A stretch of DNA of 64,000 nt from Flammeovirga pacifica. GTDB taxonomy: Bacteria; Bacteroidota; Bacteroidia; Cytophagales; Flammeovirgaceae. Shown here one piece after another: positions 35,917 through 45,407 of this stretch (positions are counted from its first letter, which is position 1; every line of letters begins with the position of its first letter). The stretch is taken from the NCBI RefSeq assembly GCF_000807855.2, contig NZ_JRYR02000001.1:580462-644461 (forward strand). Reading direction: 5' to 3'. The translations under genes and the position numbers were made by a program. The notes beneath the pieces were generated by a model. That model searched no databases and was not told where the DNA came from. It saw only the letters and a program-made list of their open reading frames with translations.

Positions 35917-37551
35917 ATGAAAAATACAATTTCAAAAATCTTATTGGGTGCTGCTATTTTTACCCATATAGGTTTTACTGCAAACGCACAAGAAGAACCT
36001 CGTAAAGAAGCTCCAAAGAATTGGTTTAACCTTAGCTATGAACAAGATGGTGTTTATGGAGTTGGAACCGAAAGAGCATACGACGAGATTTTAAAAAATA
36101 AAAAATCAAAAAAAGTTGTGGTTGCAGTGATTGATAGCGGAATCGATATCGATCATGAAGATCTTAAGGACGTTATCTGGAAAAATAAAAAGGAAGTTGC
36201 AGGTAACGGTAAAGATGATGATAACAACGGTTATGTTGATGACGTAAACGGTTGGAACTTTATTGGTGGTGCTGATGGATCAATGGTGAATGAAGAAAAC
36301 CTTGAGGTAGCTCGTCTTTATGGAAAACTTAGTAAGAAGTTTGAAGGAGTAGCTGAAGGTGATGTAGCAAAAGCGGATAAAAAAGAATACACTTTGTGGT
36401 TAGAAGTGAAAAAAGCTTTCGAAGAAGGCTACACTAAAGCAGAAGAAAACTATACACGTTACTCTACATATTTACACCAATTTCAAAGAGGAAAAGCATT
36501 ATTTATGGCTTATTTCGATTTAGAAGATGAAGGTGAAATTGTTGGTGCGTTAGAATCATTTGATTCTAGTGATGAAGTACTGATGGGAATGAAGGAGATG
36601 ACATTAGGTCTTCTTTCACAAGGTGTTACAGATGATCAGCTTCAAGAAGGTGTTGACTACTTTGAAGGTCAGGTGAAATCCAATTATAATTATGAGTTAA
36701 ATACTCGTGAAATTGTTGGTGATGATATCGACAATAAGTCTCAAAGAGATTATGGTAATAATAAAGTAACAGGTCCTGATGCTCTTCATGGTACTCATGT
36801 TGCTGGAATTATTGCTGCCTCAAGAGGAAATGAAATTGGTATGGATGGTGTTGCCGACAATGTAGAAATTATGGTTGTCAGAACTGTACCTAACGGTGAT
36901 GAACGTGATAAAGATGTTGCAAATTCAATTATTTATGCTGTTGATAATGGTGCACAAATCATTAATATGAGCTTTGGTAAACCTTATTCGCCATACAAAG
37001 GAACAGTAGATAAAGCTGTTAAGTATGCTGAATCAAAAGGAGTACTTCTAGTACATGCCGCTGGTAATGACCATAAGAATACAGATAAAGGAAATAATTT
37101 CCCAAGAGATAAATATGATTCTGGCAAAACTGCAAAGAATTGGATAGAGGTTGGAGCATCAACTTGGATGACTGATGAGAAACTCCCTGCAACGTTTTCT
37201 AACTATGCTAAGAAAAGTGTAGACTTATTTGCTCCAGGTTTTGATATTTACTCAACAATTCCAGGTTCAGAATATACTAATTTAAATGGTACAAGTATGG
37301 CATGTCCTGTTGTTGCAGGTTGTGCAGCTGTATTAATGTCATATTATCCGAACTTGTCAGCAGTACAAGTGAAGAAGATTTTAATGAAAACAGTAACTCC
37401 ATTGAAGAGTAAGGAAGTATTGTTACCTGGTTATAATAGTTTAGAAGAAGGTGAAGAGCCTCAAAAAGTTAAATTTGGATCATTATCAGTAAGTGGTGGT
37501 GTAGTTAACTTATATGAAGCTGTAAAATACGCTGAAAAGATCTCAAAATAG
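35917..37551 (+). CDS. Secreted subtilisin-like serine protease (S8)
   Basis: The 544-residue precursor has a signal peptide ending near NAQ (about residue 25). The catalytic triad is Asp73 (VIDSGIDIDH), His291 (HGTHVAG) and Ser460 (GTSMACP). Asp and His are 218 residues apart, against roughly 30-40 in subtilisin; the extra ~170 residues are acidic and helical and include a DDDNNGYVDDVNGWNF calcium-type loop at their start. This insert type is common in Bacteroidota S8 proteases. No type-9 secretion tail is seen, so it probably stays in the periplasm or outer membrane. A terminator follows. Confidence 0.94.
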   Translation: MKNTISKILLGAAIFTHIGFTANAQEEPRKEAPKNWFNLSYEQDGVYGVGTERAYDEILKNKKSKKVVVAVIDSGIDIDHEDLKDVIWKNKKEVAGNGKDDDNNGYVDDVNGWNFIGGADGSMVNEENLEVARLYGKLSKKFEGVAEGDVAKADKKEYTLWLEVKKAFEEGYTKAEENYTRYSTYLHQFQRGKALFMAYFDLEDEGEIVGALESFDSSDEVLMGMKEMTLGLLSQGVTDDQLQEGVDYFEGQVKSNYNYELNTREIVGDDIDNKSQRDYGNNKVTGPDALHGTHVAGIIAASRGNEIGMDGVADNVEIMVVRTVPNGDERDKDVANSIIYAVDNGAQIINMSFGKPYSPYKGTVDKAVKYAESKGVLLVHAAGNDHKNTDKGNNFPRDKYDSGKTAKNWIEVGASTWMTDEKLPATFSNYAKKSVDLFAPGFDIYSTIPGSEYTNLNGTSMACPVVAGCAAVLMSYYPNLSAVQVKKILMKTVTPLKSKEVLLPGYNSLEEGEEPQKVKFGSLSVSGGVVNLYEAVKYAEKISK

Positions 37552-37565
37552 ATTTGAGAATCCAT

Positions 37566-37603
37566 AAAAAAACCTTGAAGAGAAATCTTCAAGGTTTTTT
37601 TTT
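37566..37603. terminator. Bidirectional terminator between the subtilase gene and panC
   Basis: AACCTTGAAGA pairs with TCTTCAAGGTT (4-nt loop GAAA at 37582-37585), flanked by A and T tracts. The two convergent genes share it; it overlaps the panC stop by two bases. Confidence 0.88.
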
Positions 37604-38459
37604 ATTCTATTAATAAGTTATCAATTAATCTAACTTTACCTAAATGAGAGGCTATGACGATAGCATAACTCTTAGGTAAATGCTGATCATCCACTCTTTC
37701 TAAAGTATCTGTTTTCACAATATCTAAATACTCTAGGTGGAATGATGGGTTTTTATTTATCTCATCAATACCCCATTCTAAGACATCTTTCGGAGAGTGA
37801 TTACTTGAAAGCATATTTTTCATCTCCGTTATTGTTTGATATATATATGGGGCTATTGATAACTCTTCTTCAGTAAGTCTTTGATTTCGTGATGACATCG
37901 CCAACCCACTTTTTTCTCTTACTGTAGGGATGCCCTTAATATCAATTGGGAAAGAAAGGTCGTTGACCATTTTCCTGATAATTAAAAACTGTTGTAAGTC
38001 TTTAAGTCCAAAGTAGGCCTTGTTGGGTTCCACCATGTGAAAAAGTTTACTGACAACAATACCTACACCATTAAAGTGGCCTGGTCTAAAGGCACCTTCC
38101 AATCTTGTCTCTAAGGTTCCAAAATTAAAAGCAAGCATACTCTTTTGCGACACACCATTAGGGTACATTTCTTCTACACTAGGTAGGAAAACTGCAGAAC
38201 AACCAGCATCCTTTAATAATTTAAAGTCTTGTTCATGTTGTATGGGGTAATGCTTTAAATCTATGGCATTATTAAATTGGGTAGGATTAACAAAAATACT
38301 ACAAATAGTTACCTCATTTTCTTTAGTTGAATTTTTAATTAAAGTGAGGTGACCTTCGTGCAAAGCACCCATTGTAGGAACAAAACCGACTGATTTATTT
38401 GTTTTTCTACAATTATTTAAAAATTTTTTTAAAGTGCTAACTTGGTCAAAAACGTCCAT
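37602..38459 (-). CDS. panC: Pantothenate synthetase
   Basis: The 285-residue enzyme joins pantoate and beta-alanine with ATP to make pantothenate. The HIGH-type motif is seen as MGALHEGHL (His34, His37), and family blocks SIFVNPTQF, GLKDLQQFLIIRKMV and MSSRNQRL follow. Only the GLKD (for usual GEKD) change is notable. panD is not adjacent. The gene is divergent from the GT5 stub gene. Confidence 0.96.
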   Translation of the reverse strand: MDVFDQVSTLKKFLNNCRKTNKSVGFVPTMGALHEGHLTLIKNSTKENEVTICSIFVNPTQFNNAIDLKHYPIQHEQDFKLLKDAGCSAVFLPSVEEMYPNGVSQKSMLAFNFGTLETRLEGAFRPGHFNGVGIVVSKLFHMVEPNKAYFGLKDLQQFLIIRKMVNDLSFPIDIKGIPTVREKSGLAMSSRNQRLTEEELSIAPYIYQTITEMKNMLSSNHSPKDVLEWGIDEINKNPSFHLEYLDIVKTDTLERVDDQHLPKSYAIVIASHLGKVRLIDNLLIE

Positions 38460-38530
38460 TTTAAGGCTTGATTTTTAGGAAATAATTTATTAAGTAAAAA
38501 GACTATTTTATGTTAGTTTACTCGTAAAGG

Positions 38531-38561
38531 TTGAATTTAAGTAAGTTCTTCCGTACTTTTG
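38531..38561 (+). promoter_or_regulatory. Promoter of the GT5 glycogen synthase-like gene
   Basis: TTG (38531-38533), 20 bp, then TACTTTTG (38554-38561) is an exact Bacteroidota-type promoter. It lies 28 bp before the GT5-like start codon. Confidence 0.7.
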
Positions 38562-38589
38562 CGTAGAAAAGGTGTAAATACGGTAAAAT

Positions 38590-39405
38590 ATGTCGAAATT
38601 AAAAATTCTTTACGTTTCAAGTGAGATAAATCCATTTTTGAAAACTTCTGAAGTTGCAGACTATGTTAGAAAGCTACCTCAACATATGCAAGAAAGAGGG
38701 ATGGAAATCAGAATTATGGTTCCTAGATTTGGATTAATCAATGAGCGTAAGAACAGATTACATGAAGTGGTAAGACTTTCGGGGATGAATATCGCTGTTG
38801 GTGAAGACGAAAAACCACTTACCATTAAAGTTGCTTCGATACAAAGTGCTAAACTACAAGTATACTTTATAGATAACGAGGATTATTTCCACAGAAAATC
38901 AGTTTTCAGAGATAAGAAAAGCGATGAGTTTTTCTCTGATAATGATGATAGATCTGTATTCTTCTGTAAAGGCGTAATCGAAACTGTGAAGAAACTTGGT
39001 TGGGCTCCAGATGTTGTACACTGTAATGACTGGTTTACTAGTTTTATTCCATTGTACTTAAAAACTTCTTATAAAAATGATCCTATGTTCAAAAATGCTA
39101 AAACAGTATTTACTGTTTATGATACGCATTTTGATCATAAATTTGATCATGAGGAGTTAGCCAAAAAAGTAAAAATGTTAGACATTGATGACTCAATGCT
39201 TTCAGAACTTTCTACAGCTGATTACAATAGCTTCATTAAAATTGGATCTGAATATGCTGATAAAGTTACTAAAGGATCTAATTCTATTAATGGTGAAGTA
39301 GAAGAAGTACTTTCTACGTACGGTGAAAAGGTAACGGAAACGGAGCCAGAAGGAGAGGAATATGCTGATTCTTATTATGACATTTACACAGGCTTAACTG
39401 AATAG
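38590..39405 (+). CDS. Short GT5 glycogen/starch synthase-like protein (catalytic N-domain only)
   Basis: The 271-residue protein matches only the N-terminal Rossmann half of GT5 glycogen synthase: KILYVSSEINPF, VPRFGLIN, VYFIDNEDYF, PDVVHCNDW. The ADP-glucose-binding C-terminal half is missing, and the substrate-binding KTGG is replaced by KTSE (about 18-21). Such short proteins next to panC and a DUF4270 gene are a common Bacteroidota feature, so this is not a recent truncation. It is unlikely to polymerise glucose alone; its role is unknown. It has its own promoter and terminator. Confidence 0.85.
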   Translation: MSKLKILYVSSEINPFLKTSEVADYVRKLPQHMQERGMEIRIMVPRFGLINERKNRLHEVVRLSGMNIAVGEDEKPLTIKVASIQSAKLQVYFIDNEDYFHRKSVFRDKKSDEFFSDNDDRSVFFCKGVIETVKKLGWAPDVVHCNDWFTSFIPLYLKTSYKNDPMFKNAKTVFTVYDTHFDHKFDHEELAKKVKMLDIDDSMLSELSTADYNSFIKIGSEYADKVTKGSNSINGEVEEVLSTYGEKVTETEPEGEEYADSYYDIYTGLTE

Positions 39406-39431
39406 TTGGACTGTAAATCATATTTTCACAA

Positions 39432-39468
39432 AAAAAAAGGTTATTGAAAGTGTCAATAACCTTTTTTT
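39432..39468 (+). terminator. Rho-independent terminator
   Basis: AGGTTATTGA pairs with TCAATAACCT around a 5-nt loop, with a T run after and an A run before. It ends the GT5-like gene. Confidence 0.9.
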
Positions 39469-39596
39469 ATTTGTGATCGTCTTAATTATTTACAATTTTT
39501 GTCCCACCGTATTTATACTTTGCTTTCAACCTTTTTTAAAATACCATTGTCAACAATGTAGAGTAGGAAGCAATATATTTTGAGTAAAAAAATCAA

Positions 39597-41036
39597 ATGA
39601 GCAATAAATTTTTATTAAGAGCATTTTCTCTATTATTAATCACTTTTTCATTTTCTTGTACAAGAACTGATTTACAGACAATCATAATTGGAGGAGACTT
39701 AATTGATGATCAAACGAAAATGTGTTATGTCGATACTTTAGAGATCGAAATTCTTAACATGCATATCGATTCTATCGCAACAAAAAATTCAAACTATTTA
39801 TTAGCGGGTTATGTTGACGAAGGGACACAAATTGGTAAAACATCAACTTCATCATATACACAATTAAGTATAGGATCTGAAGAAGGTTTGAACTTTGAGG
39901 ATAGAACATTAGATTCTATTTCATTTTCTATAGCTTTAGAAAAAGAATCTATATATGGAGATACTTCAAAATATATTACTTTAGAAGTTTACGAAATCAC
40001 AGAAGATATTATCGGTGATTCTACATTGTATTTTGCAGAGGATACTGTTAAAACTGATGCAGTGGTATTGGGTTCAAGAACTTTTAAACCTTCTGATGTT
40101 ACATCAGATACTGTAAAGATTCAACTTGATAATAAATTCGGTCAGAAAATTATTGAAAATGCAGAGTATGCAGATCAAGAAGATTTTGCTAGTAAGATTA
40201 AAGGTTTAGCTCTAAAAGTAAAAAGAGGAAATGAGTCTGCTTGGTGTGGTAAATATTCTCTTGAAAACTTTGGTACAGTAGTGACTATGAATATGCACTA
40301 CCTTACTGATGATAGTGATCAAGATACTGTTAGAACGCAATATTACCTAGGTTTTTCTCAAAGATTTAACAACATCACTTATGAGCCAGGTACACTTACA
40401 TCTGGTATTAATGTTGGTGATGTGATAGATTCTGAGCAAACGAATAATAAAGGATTTGTTTTTGAGGGAACAGGTTTAGTTGCAAGTTTGAAATTTCCGG
40501 AAGTTAGAAATCTATTTGTAAAAGCACCGGGTACATTTAGCGGAGATGATAGTTTAAGAGAAGTACATATTAATAAAGCAGATTTAATTATTACTCCAAT
40601 TGGTGTTGAAGATGCAGAGGGTAAAATTTTCCCTGCTGATAATACACCACCGCCAGCACTTCTGAATTTTGGTTTTAAAGATGAGAATGGAGAAATAATC
40701 CGTCTGTCTGAGACCAATAGAAATTATAGATATTTACAATCACAATACCCTTCTTCTGGTGATCATAGTATCTCGTATAGTGGAAACACTCAAACATATA
40801 CGAGTGCGAAATTAGCAACTTATTTGCAAGAACGATCAATAAATCAATATTATGGCTTACCTTTGCAAGATGACGGTTTAGTTATATTACCTTCACAGCA
40901 GAATCAAAATGTTCGTAAATTGATTTTTGCTGACGATAAAAGTCAAATGTTGCATCCGTTAAATGGACAAACTATGAGAATGCGTCTCGTAGTATATTAT
41001 GCAGTATTTAATGACCCATTTTTTGATTGCAAATAA
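39597..41036 (+). CDS. DUF4270 lipoprotein
   Basis: This 479-residue lipoprotein has its lipobox at FSFSC (Cys21) and is all-beta after that. The family landmarks are the early IIIGGDLI and the VDTLEIEI...TKNSNYLLAGYVDEGTQIG block. DUF4270 proteins are outer-membrane lipoproteins found through the Bacteroidota; their function is not known. It lies after the GT5 stub and 28 bp before glmS, a conserved neighbourhood. No export tail other than the lipid anchor was seen. Confidence 0.9.
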   Translation: MSNKFLLRAFSLLLITFSFSCTRTDLQTIIIGGDLIDDQTKMCYVDTLEIEILNMHIDSIATKNSNYLLAGYVDEGTQIGKTSTSSYTQLSIGSEEGLNFEDRTLDSISFSIALEKESIYGDTSKYITLEVYEITEDIIGDSTLYFAEDTVKTDAVVLGSRTFKPSDVTSDTVKIQLDNKFGQKIIENAEYADQEDFASKIKGLALKVKRGNESAWCGKYSLENFGTVVTMNMHYLTDDSDQDTVRTQYYLGFSQRFNNITYEPGTLTSGINVGDVIDSEQTNNKGFVFEGTGLVASLKFPEVRNLFVKAPGTFSGDDSLREVHINKADLIITPIGVEDAEGKIFPADNTPPPALLNFGFKDENGEIIRLSETNRNYRYLQSQYPSSGDHSISYSGNTQTYTSAKLATYLQERSINQYYGLPLQDDGLVILPSQQNQNVRKLIFADDKSQMLHPLNGQTMRMRLVVYYAVFNDPFFDCK

Positions 41037-41064
41037 TTATTATTCATCTTAAAATTTTTTAACT

Positions 41065-42903
41065 ATGTGCGGAATTGTCGGATATGTCGGGCAAAGAGAT
41101 GCCTTAAATATTCTGATCAAGGGTCTTGAGCGCTTGGAATACAGAGGTTATGATAGTGCTGGAATCTCTCTCATTGATGAAAATGAAGTAAAAGTATTTA
41201 AGTGCAAAGGGAAAGTTGCTGATTTGAAAAAACAAATTGATAATCAGGATACAAAAGGCTCTACAGGTATAGGTCATACCCGTTGGGCAACCCATGGTGC
41301 TCCTAACGATGTGAACGCACACCCTCATTATTCATCAGATAGTAATTTAGCAATGGTACATAATGGTATTATTGAGAATTATGAAGCTTTAAAAAGCCAA
41401 CTGATTGAAAAGGGACATATTTTTCATAGTGACACAGATACAGAAGTATTTATTCATTTTATTGAACAAGTACAAAAAGATAACAATTGTAGTTTAGACG
41501 AAGCAGTAAGAATTGCACTGAAAGAAGTAATTGGTGCTTATGCTATCGTTATAACACAAAAGGACAACCCAGGTCAATTAGTAGCAGCAAGAAAAGGATC
41601 ACCATTAGTGATTGGTGTAGGTGAAGGAGAATTTTTCCTTGCATCAGATGCTACTCCTATAATTGAATATACTAAAGATGTAGTTTATATTAAGGATGAG
41701 GAAGTGGTTTTACTTAAGGATGGAAATATGACCATTACTGATGTAAAGAACCAGGTTCAGACTCCTTACTTACAAACATTAGAGCTAGAGCTTGAAGCTA
41801 TTGAAAAAGGAGGCTATGATCATTTTATGATGAAAGAGATCATGGAACAGCCAAAATCTGTAGCAGATTGTTTAAGAGGTAGAGTCATTGCTAAAAAGAA
41901 TCATGTTAAACTTGGTGGTGTTTTTAACCACTTTGATGATTTATTAAGTGCTAAGCGTATTATTATTGTTGCATGTGGTACATCATGGCATGCTGGCTTA
42001 GTGGCGGAATATATTTTTGAAGAGTTAGTAAGAGTACCTGTTGAAGTTGAATATGCTTCTGAATTCAGATATAGAAATCCAATTATTGGTAAAGGCGATG
42101 TTCTAATTGCTATTTCTCAATCTGGTGAAACAGCAGATACTTTAGCTGCGATGAGTCTAGCTGAGTCTAAGGGGGCAATAGTATTAGGTGTTTGTAATGT
42201 GGTAGGTTCTTCAATTGCGAGAAACTCACATGAAGGTGCTTATACTCACGCTGGACCTGAGATTGGTGTAGCAAGTACTAAAGCATTTACTGCTCAGCTT
42301 ACTGTATTAACTACAATGGCTTTGATGTTAGCCAAAGAAAAAGGCTCTTTAACAGAAGCTCAATTAAGTGATTTATTGACTGAAATAGAGAGTATTCCTT
42401 CTAAGATAGAGAAAGTATTAAAATCTAATGACTCGGTGAGAGAAATTTCATCTCTTTATAAAGATGCTAAGAACTTTTTATATTTAGGTCGTGGTTTTAA
42501 CTTCCCAGTTGCATTAGAAGGCGCTTTAAAATTAAAAGAAATTTCTTATATTCATGCAGAGGGTTACCCTGCTGCTGAAATGAAACATGGACCTATTGCT
42601 TTAATCGATGAAGAAATGCCTGTAGTTGTTATTGCAACAAGAGATAGTTCTTATGATAAAGTAGTGTCTAATTTACAAGAAGTAAAAGCAAGAAGCGGTC
42701 GTGTGATTGCTGTAGTGACAGAAGGTGATGTGTTGATACCAGGTATGGTGGATCATGTTATTGAAGTTCCTGATACTCACGAGGTATTAATGCCAATGAT
42801 TTCTTGTATCCCATTACAATTATTATCGTATCATATAGCTGTAATGAGGGGTTGTAATGTAGATCAGCCAAGAAACTTGGCCAAATCTGTTACAGTAGAA
42901 TAA
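41065..42903 (+). CDS. glmS: Glutamine-fructose-6-phosphate aminotransferase (isomerising)
   Basis: The 612-residue enzyme makes glucosamine-6-phosphate from fructose-6-phosphate and glutamine, the first step to UDP-GlcNAc. The glutaminase domain begins with the nucleophile Cys2 (MCGIVGYVG) and shows GHTRWATHG. Two SIS sugar-isomerase domains follow, with CGTSWHAGL, ISQSGETADT and the C-terminal QPRNLAKSVTVE. There is no glmS ribozyme-like sequence in the 28-bp upstream gap, so control is by other means. Confidence 0.98.
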   Translation: MCGIVGYVGQRDALNILIKGLERLEYRGYDSAGISLIDENEVKVFKCKGKVADLKKQIDNQDTKGSTGIGHTRWATHGAPNDVNAHPHYSSDSNLAMVHNGIIENYEALKSQLIEKGHIFHSDTDTEVFIHFIEQVQKDNNCSLDEAVRIALKEVIGAYAIVITQKDNPGQLVAARKGSPLVIGVGEGEFFLASDATPIIEYTKDVVYIKDEEVVLLKDGNMTITDVKNQVQTPYLQTLELELEAIEKGGYDHFMMKEIMEQPKSVADCLRGRVIAKKNHVKLGGVFNHFDDLLSAKRIIIVACGTSWHAGLVAEYIFEELVRVPVEVEYASEFRYRNPIIGKGDVLIAISQSGETADTLAAMSLAESKGAIVLGVCNVVGSSIARNSHEGAYTHAGPEIGVASTKAFTAQLTVLTTMALMLAKEKGSLTEAQLSDLLTEIESIPSKIEKVLKSNDSVREISSLYKDAKNFLYLGRGFNFPVALEGALKLKEISYIHAEGYPAAEMKHGPIALIDEEMPVVVIATRDSSYDKVVSNLQEVKARSGRVIAVVTEGDVLIPGMVDHVIEVPDTHEVLMPMISCIPLQLLSYHIAVMRGCNVDQPRNLAKSVTVE

Positions 42904-42911
42904 AAAATAAT

Positions 42912-42938
42912 AGTAACCTTTCACAATGAAAGGTTACT
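42912..42938 (+). other. Stem-loop between glmS and the DUF4290 gene
   Basis: AGTAACCTTTCA (42912-42923) and TGAAAGGTTACT (42927-42938) are a perfect 12-bp inverted repeat with a 3-nt loop. No T run follows on the plus strand, so it is a weak terminator at best. It may lower transcription into the next gene or protect the glmS mRNA end. Confidence 0.55.
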
Positions 42939-42953
42939 TCTTACTATAATAAT

Positions 42954-43622
42954 ATGGAAGACGAATTTAGCTATAACACTGGACGGTCAGATATTGTCCT
43001 AAAGGAGTATGGTAGAAATATCGAAAAGTTAGTAAAGTACATCTCTTCATTAGACGATAAAGCTTTAAGAACACAATACTCTTACACTTTAATTGCTTTG
43101 ATGAAACAATTACATCCAATACAAAAGCAATTAAGTGATAGCCAACAACGTATATGGGATCACCTTCAGGTGATGTCTGAGTTTAACTTAGACATTGATG
43201 CACCTTATCCGCTACCAACGGAAAATCAAATGCGTAAAAAGCCTAGAACTGTTCCTTATACTCAAAAAAGAATTCGTTTTAAGCATTTTGGTAAAAACTT
43301 AGAATCAATGGTTGAAAGCGCCTTACTTCAAGAAGGTGAGGAGAACCTTGAGGACGCTTTCGTTAAAATCATTAAGTTGATGAAGTCTTTTTATTCAATG
43401 CAAGTGAATGATAACATTGAAGATGAAGTAGTCATCAATACATTAAATACCTTATGTAAAGGAAGGTATGATGTTAGACCTTTGAAGAAAAAATTCCCTG
43501 ATGCTTTTAGAAATATAAAACTTCCAGCATCAAATGTATTAACGCAAGGGAATTCTACTAATCCAGTACAAGGTGGAGGAGGAGCATCAAATAAAAAGAA
43601 AAGAAGAAGGAAAAGAAAATAA
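42954..43622 (+). CDS. DUF4290 protein
   Basis: The 222-residue soluble protein opens with FSYNTGRSDIVLKEYGRNIEKLVKYI, the start typical of DUF4290. It is helical up to about residue 190 and ends in a Gly-rich stretch followed by a strongly basic KKKRRRKRK tail, which suggests contact with nucleic acid. The family's function is unknown. It follows glmS with a 50-bp gap holding a hairpin; its stop abuts the stop of the convergent antiporter gene. Confidence 0.88.
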   Translation: MEDEFSYNTGRSDIVLKEYGRNIEKLVKYISSLDDKALRTQYSYTLIALMKQLHPIQKQLSDSQQRIWDHLQVMSEFNLDIDAPYPLPTENQMRKKPRTVPYTQKRIRFKHFGKNLESMVESALLQEGEENLEDAFVKIIKLMKSFYSMQVNDNIEDEVVINTLNTLCKGRYDVRPLKKKFPDAFRNIKLPASNVLTQGNSTNPVQGGGGASNKKKRRRKRK

Positions 43623-44600
43623 TTATCCTCTTAGGTAAGTAGTGATATAATATAAAATACCTAGTGATAATAAAAACATAGAAGTTACTTTTGTTAGTTT
43701 TAAATATCGACTAGAAAGACTTAACATAGCACATAGCAAACATGCTAAAACAGAAAATGTTAGGTCATAATTAAGGGTGTAATCGTAATGGATTGGACCC
43801 TTTATTGTTAATATGGAAGAGGCTACTAGATAGTTTATAATATAAGAACCCATAATATTCCCAAAAGCAATATCTTGTCTCTTTCTTCTCATTACAGAAA
43901 TTGTAGTGATAATTTCAGGCAAAGAAGTACAAATAGCCATAATACTGACACCAATAAAGCGAGCACTTAAAGAAGTATATTCACTCAATAATAATGCTTC
44001 TATAACAGATATATAGGCTCCAGCTCCAATGATTAGAAGACCTACAATAATATCTCTAGCAACATAATGATGATGTATTAAACCTTTTGGGATTTTTTTA
44101 ATCAGATAGATTTCTTTTTTATTCTTACTACTCGCAAAAATAATGATGTAATATGTGATTAAATAACCTATCAGGTAGAAAGAGTCAAAAGGAGTGAGGT
44201 AGTTATCTTCAGTATTTAGAAACAGCTTCTTGTTTAATAAGAAAAACAATAAGCATCCACTTCCAAGTGCGAATATAGTATCTCTCCAAATATTTTTTGA
44301 TAGAACTCTTACCTTGATGATAAATGCGGAAATACCTAAACCAAAAACGATGTTGAACGTATTACTCCCGATAATTGTCCCAAAGGCTAATTCTTCTGCA
44401 TTCTTATATACTGAAATAGTTGAAACACAGATTTCAGGGATAGATGTACCTAATGCAACAATAGTAAGACCAATATGAACACCAGAGAAATTTGATTTGG
44501 AACTTAATGCTGTAGCACCCTTTGTTAGCATTAGTGCACCATATCGCATTAATGCAATGCCTGAGAGGCTGAGAAATATATGAAATAAGACAGAATCCAA
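43623..44600 (-). CDS. Ca2+/Na+ antiporter family protein (CaCA, YrbG-like; TTG start)
   Basis: The 325-residue protein has about ten membrane helices in two inverted repeats. The ion-binding alpha repeats are GLTIVALGTSIPEI and GVSIMAICTSLPEI, each with the conserved Glu, and each is followed by a GSxxxN-type block (GSNTFNIVFG, GSYIINYLV). It exchanges Ca2+ (or another cation) for Na+ or H+ across the inner membrane. The likely start is TTG at 44600: the next ATG would cut the first helix. It ends an apparent three-gene unit with the nitrilase and the CAP-like lipoprotein. Confidence 0.9.
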   Translation of the reverse strand: MDSVLFHIFLSLSGIALMRYGALMLTKGATALSSKSNFSGVHIGLTIVALGTSIPEICVSTISVYKNAEELAFGTIIGSNTFNIVFGLGISAFIIKVRVLSKNIWRDTIFALGSGCLLFFLLNKKLFLNTEDNYLTPFDSFYLIGYLITYYIIIFASSKNKKEIYLIKKIPKGLIHHHYVARDIIVGLLIIGAGAYISVIEALLLSEYTSLSARFIGVSIMAICTSLPEIITTISVMRRKRQDIAFGNIMGSYIINYLVASSILTIKGPIHYDYTLNYDLTFSVLACLLCAMLSLSSRYLKLTKVTSMFLLSLGILYYITTYLRG

Positions 44601-44607
44601 TGGAGAA

Positions 44608-45399
44608 TTATAATTGTATAGTAAAATGATCTGCGTCTAAATGAGAAGGAAATTTCTCTCTTATATTTTGTACCTCTTTATAATTAAGGGTAATAATTTG
44701 AATTTCATCTGTATCAGATAAAGTATTGGCTACACGCCCTTTTGGTGAGTATACAGCAGATTGACCATTATAAGGTACCCCGTTGGCATCTTCTCCAATA
44801 CGATTAACACCAATGGTATAAGATAGGTTTTCTATTGCTCTAGCCTTTAATAAAGTATTAAACGCATCAATTCTAGGTTGCGGCCAATTGGCAACACAAA
44901 CTAAAATATCATAATCATTATTGGTATTTCTACACCACAGTGGAAACCTTAAGTCGTAACAGATGATTGGATTAATTCTCCAACCTCTAAATTCTTCGAT
45001 CACCTGAAAATTTCCTGGAGTAAATGCCATATGTTCAGAAGCCATTCTAAAAAGATGCCTTTTATCATAATGAGAGATGTCTCCATTAGGTCTTGTAAAT
45101 AATAAGCGGTTATAGACATTTCTATCTTGACGAACAGGAAAACTACCAATGATAGCAGCATTCATCCTTTTAGCTTGTTGCTTTAGCCATTTACTAGTTG
45201 TTAAACCAATGGGTTCAGCTTTTTTAGCTGCCTCATTATGAAAACCTGTTGTAAAGAGTTCTGGCAGTACCACAAGGTCAACTTCTTCAGTAATTTCCCA
45301 AAGTTTTTCTTCTAAAGTGGCTAAATTAGCTGTTGGACTCATCCATTCTGGAGAATACTGAATTAGTGCAACTTTGAAATTTTCTTGATGGTGTGACAT
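44608..45399 (-). CDS. Nitrilase-family amidase (YafV / omega-amidase-like)
   Basis: The 263-residue enzyme has the nitrilase triad: Glu47 (LPELFTTGF), Lys113 (YDKRHLF) and Cys147 (ICYDLRFP). The YDKRHLF and CYDLRFP versions are those of the YafV/Nit2 branch, which removes ammonia from alpha-ketoglutaramate-type omega-amides (metabolite repair). It is cytosolic. It lies 8 bp after the CAP-like lipoprotein gene and 7 bp before the antiporter gene. Confidence 0.9.
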   Translation of the reverse strand: MSHHQENFKVALIQYSPEWMSPTANLATLEEKLWEITEEVDLVVLPELFTTGFHNEAAKKAEPIGLTTSKWLKQQAKRMNAAIIGSFPVRQDRNVYNRLLFTRPNGDISHYDKRHLFRMASEHMAFTPGNFQVIEEFRGWRINPIICYDLRFPLWCRNTNNDYDILVCVANWPQPRIDAFNTLLKARAIENLSYTIGVNRIGEDANGVPYNGQSAVYSPKGRVANTLSDTDEIQIITLNYKEVQNIREKFPSHLDADHFTIQL

Positions 45400-45407
45400 A
45401 TAACTAT

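Noticed and set aside
40379-40717. 112-codon minus-strand frame inside the DUF4270 gene
   Set aside because: It is the shadow of a real gene; the sense frame has a lipobox and family motifs.
41037-41064. glmS ribozyme or riboswitch upstream of glmS
   Set aside because: The gap is only 28 bp and holds no ribozyme-like structure.
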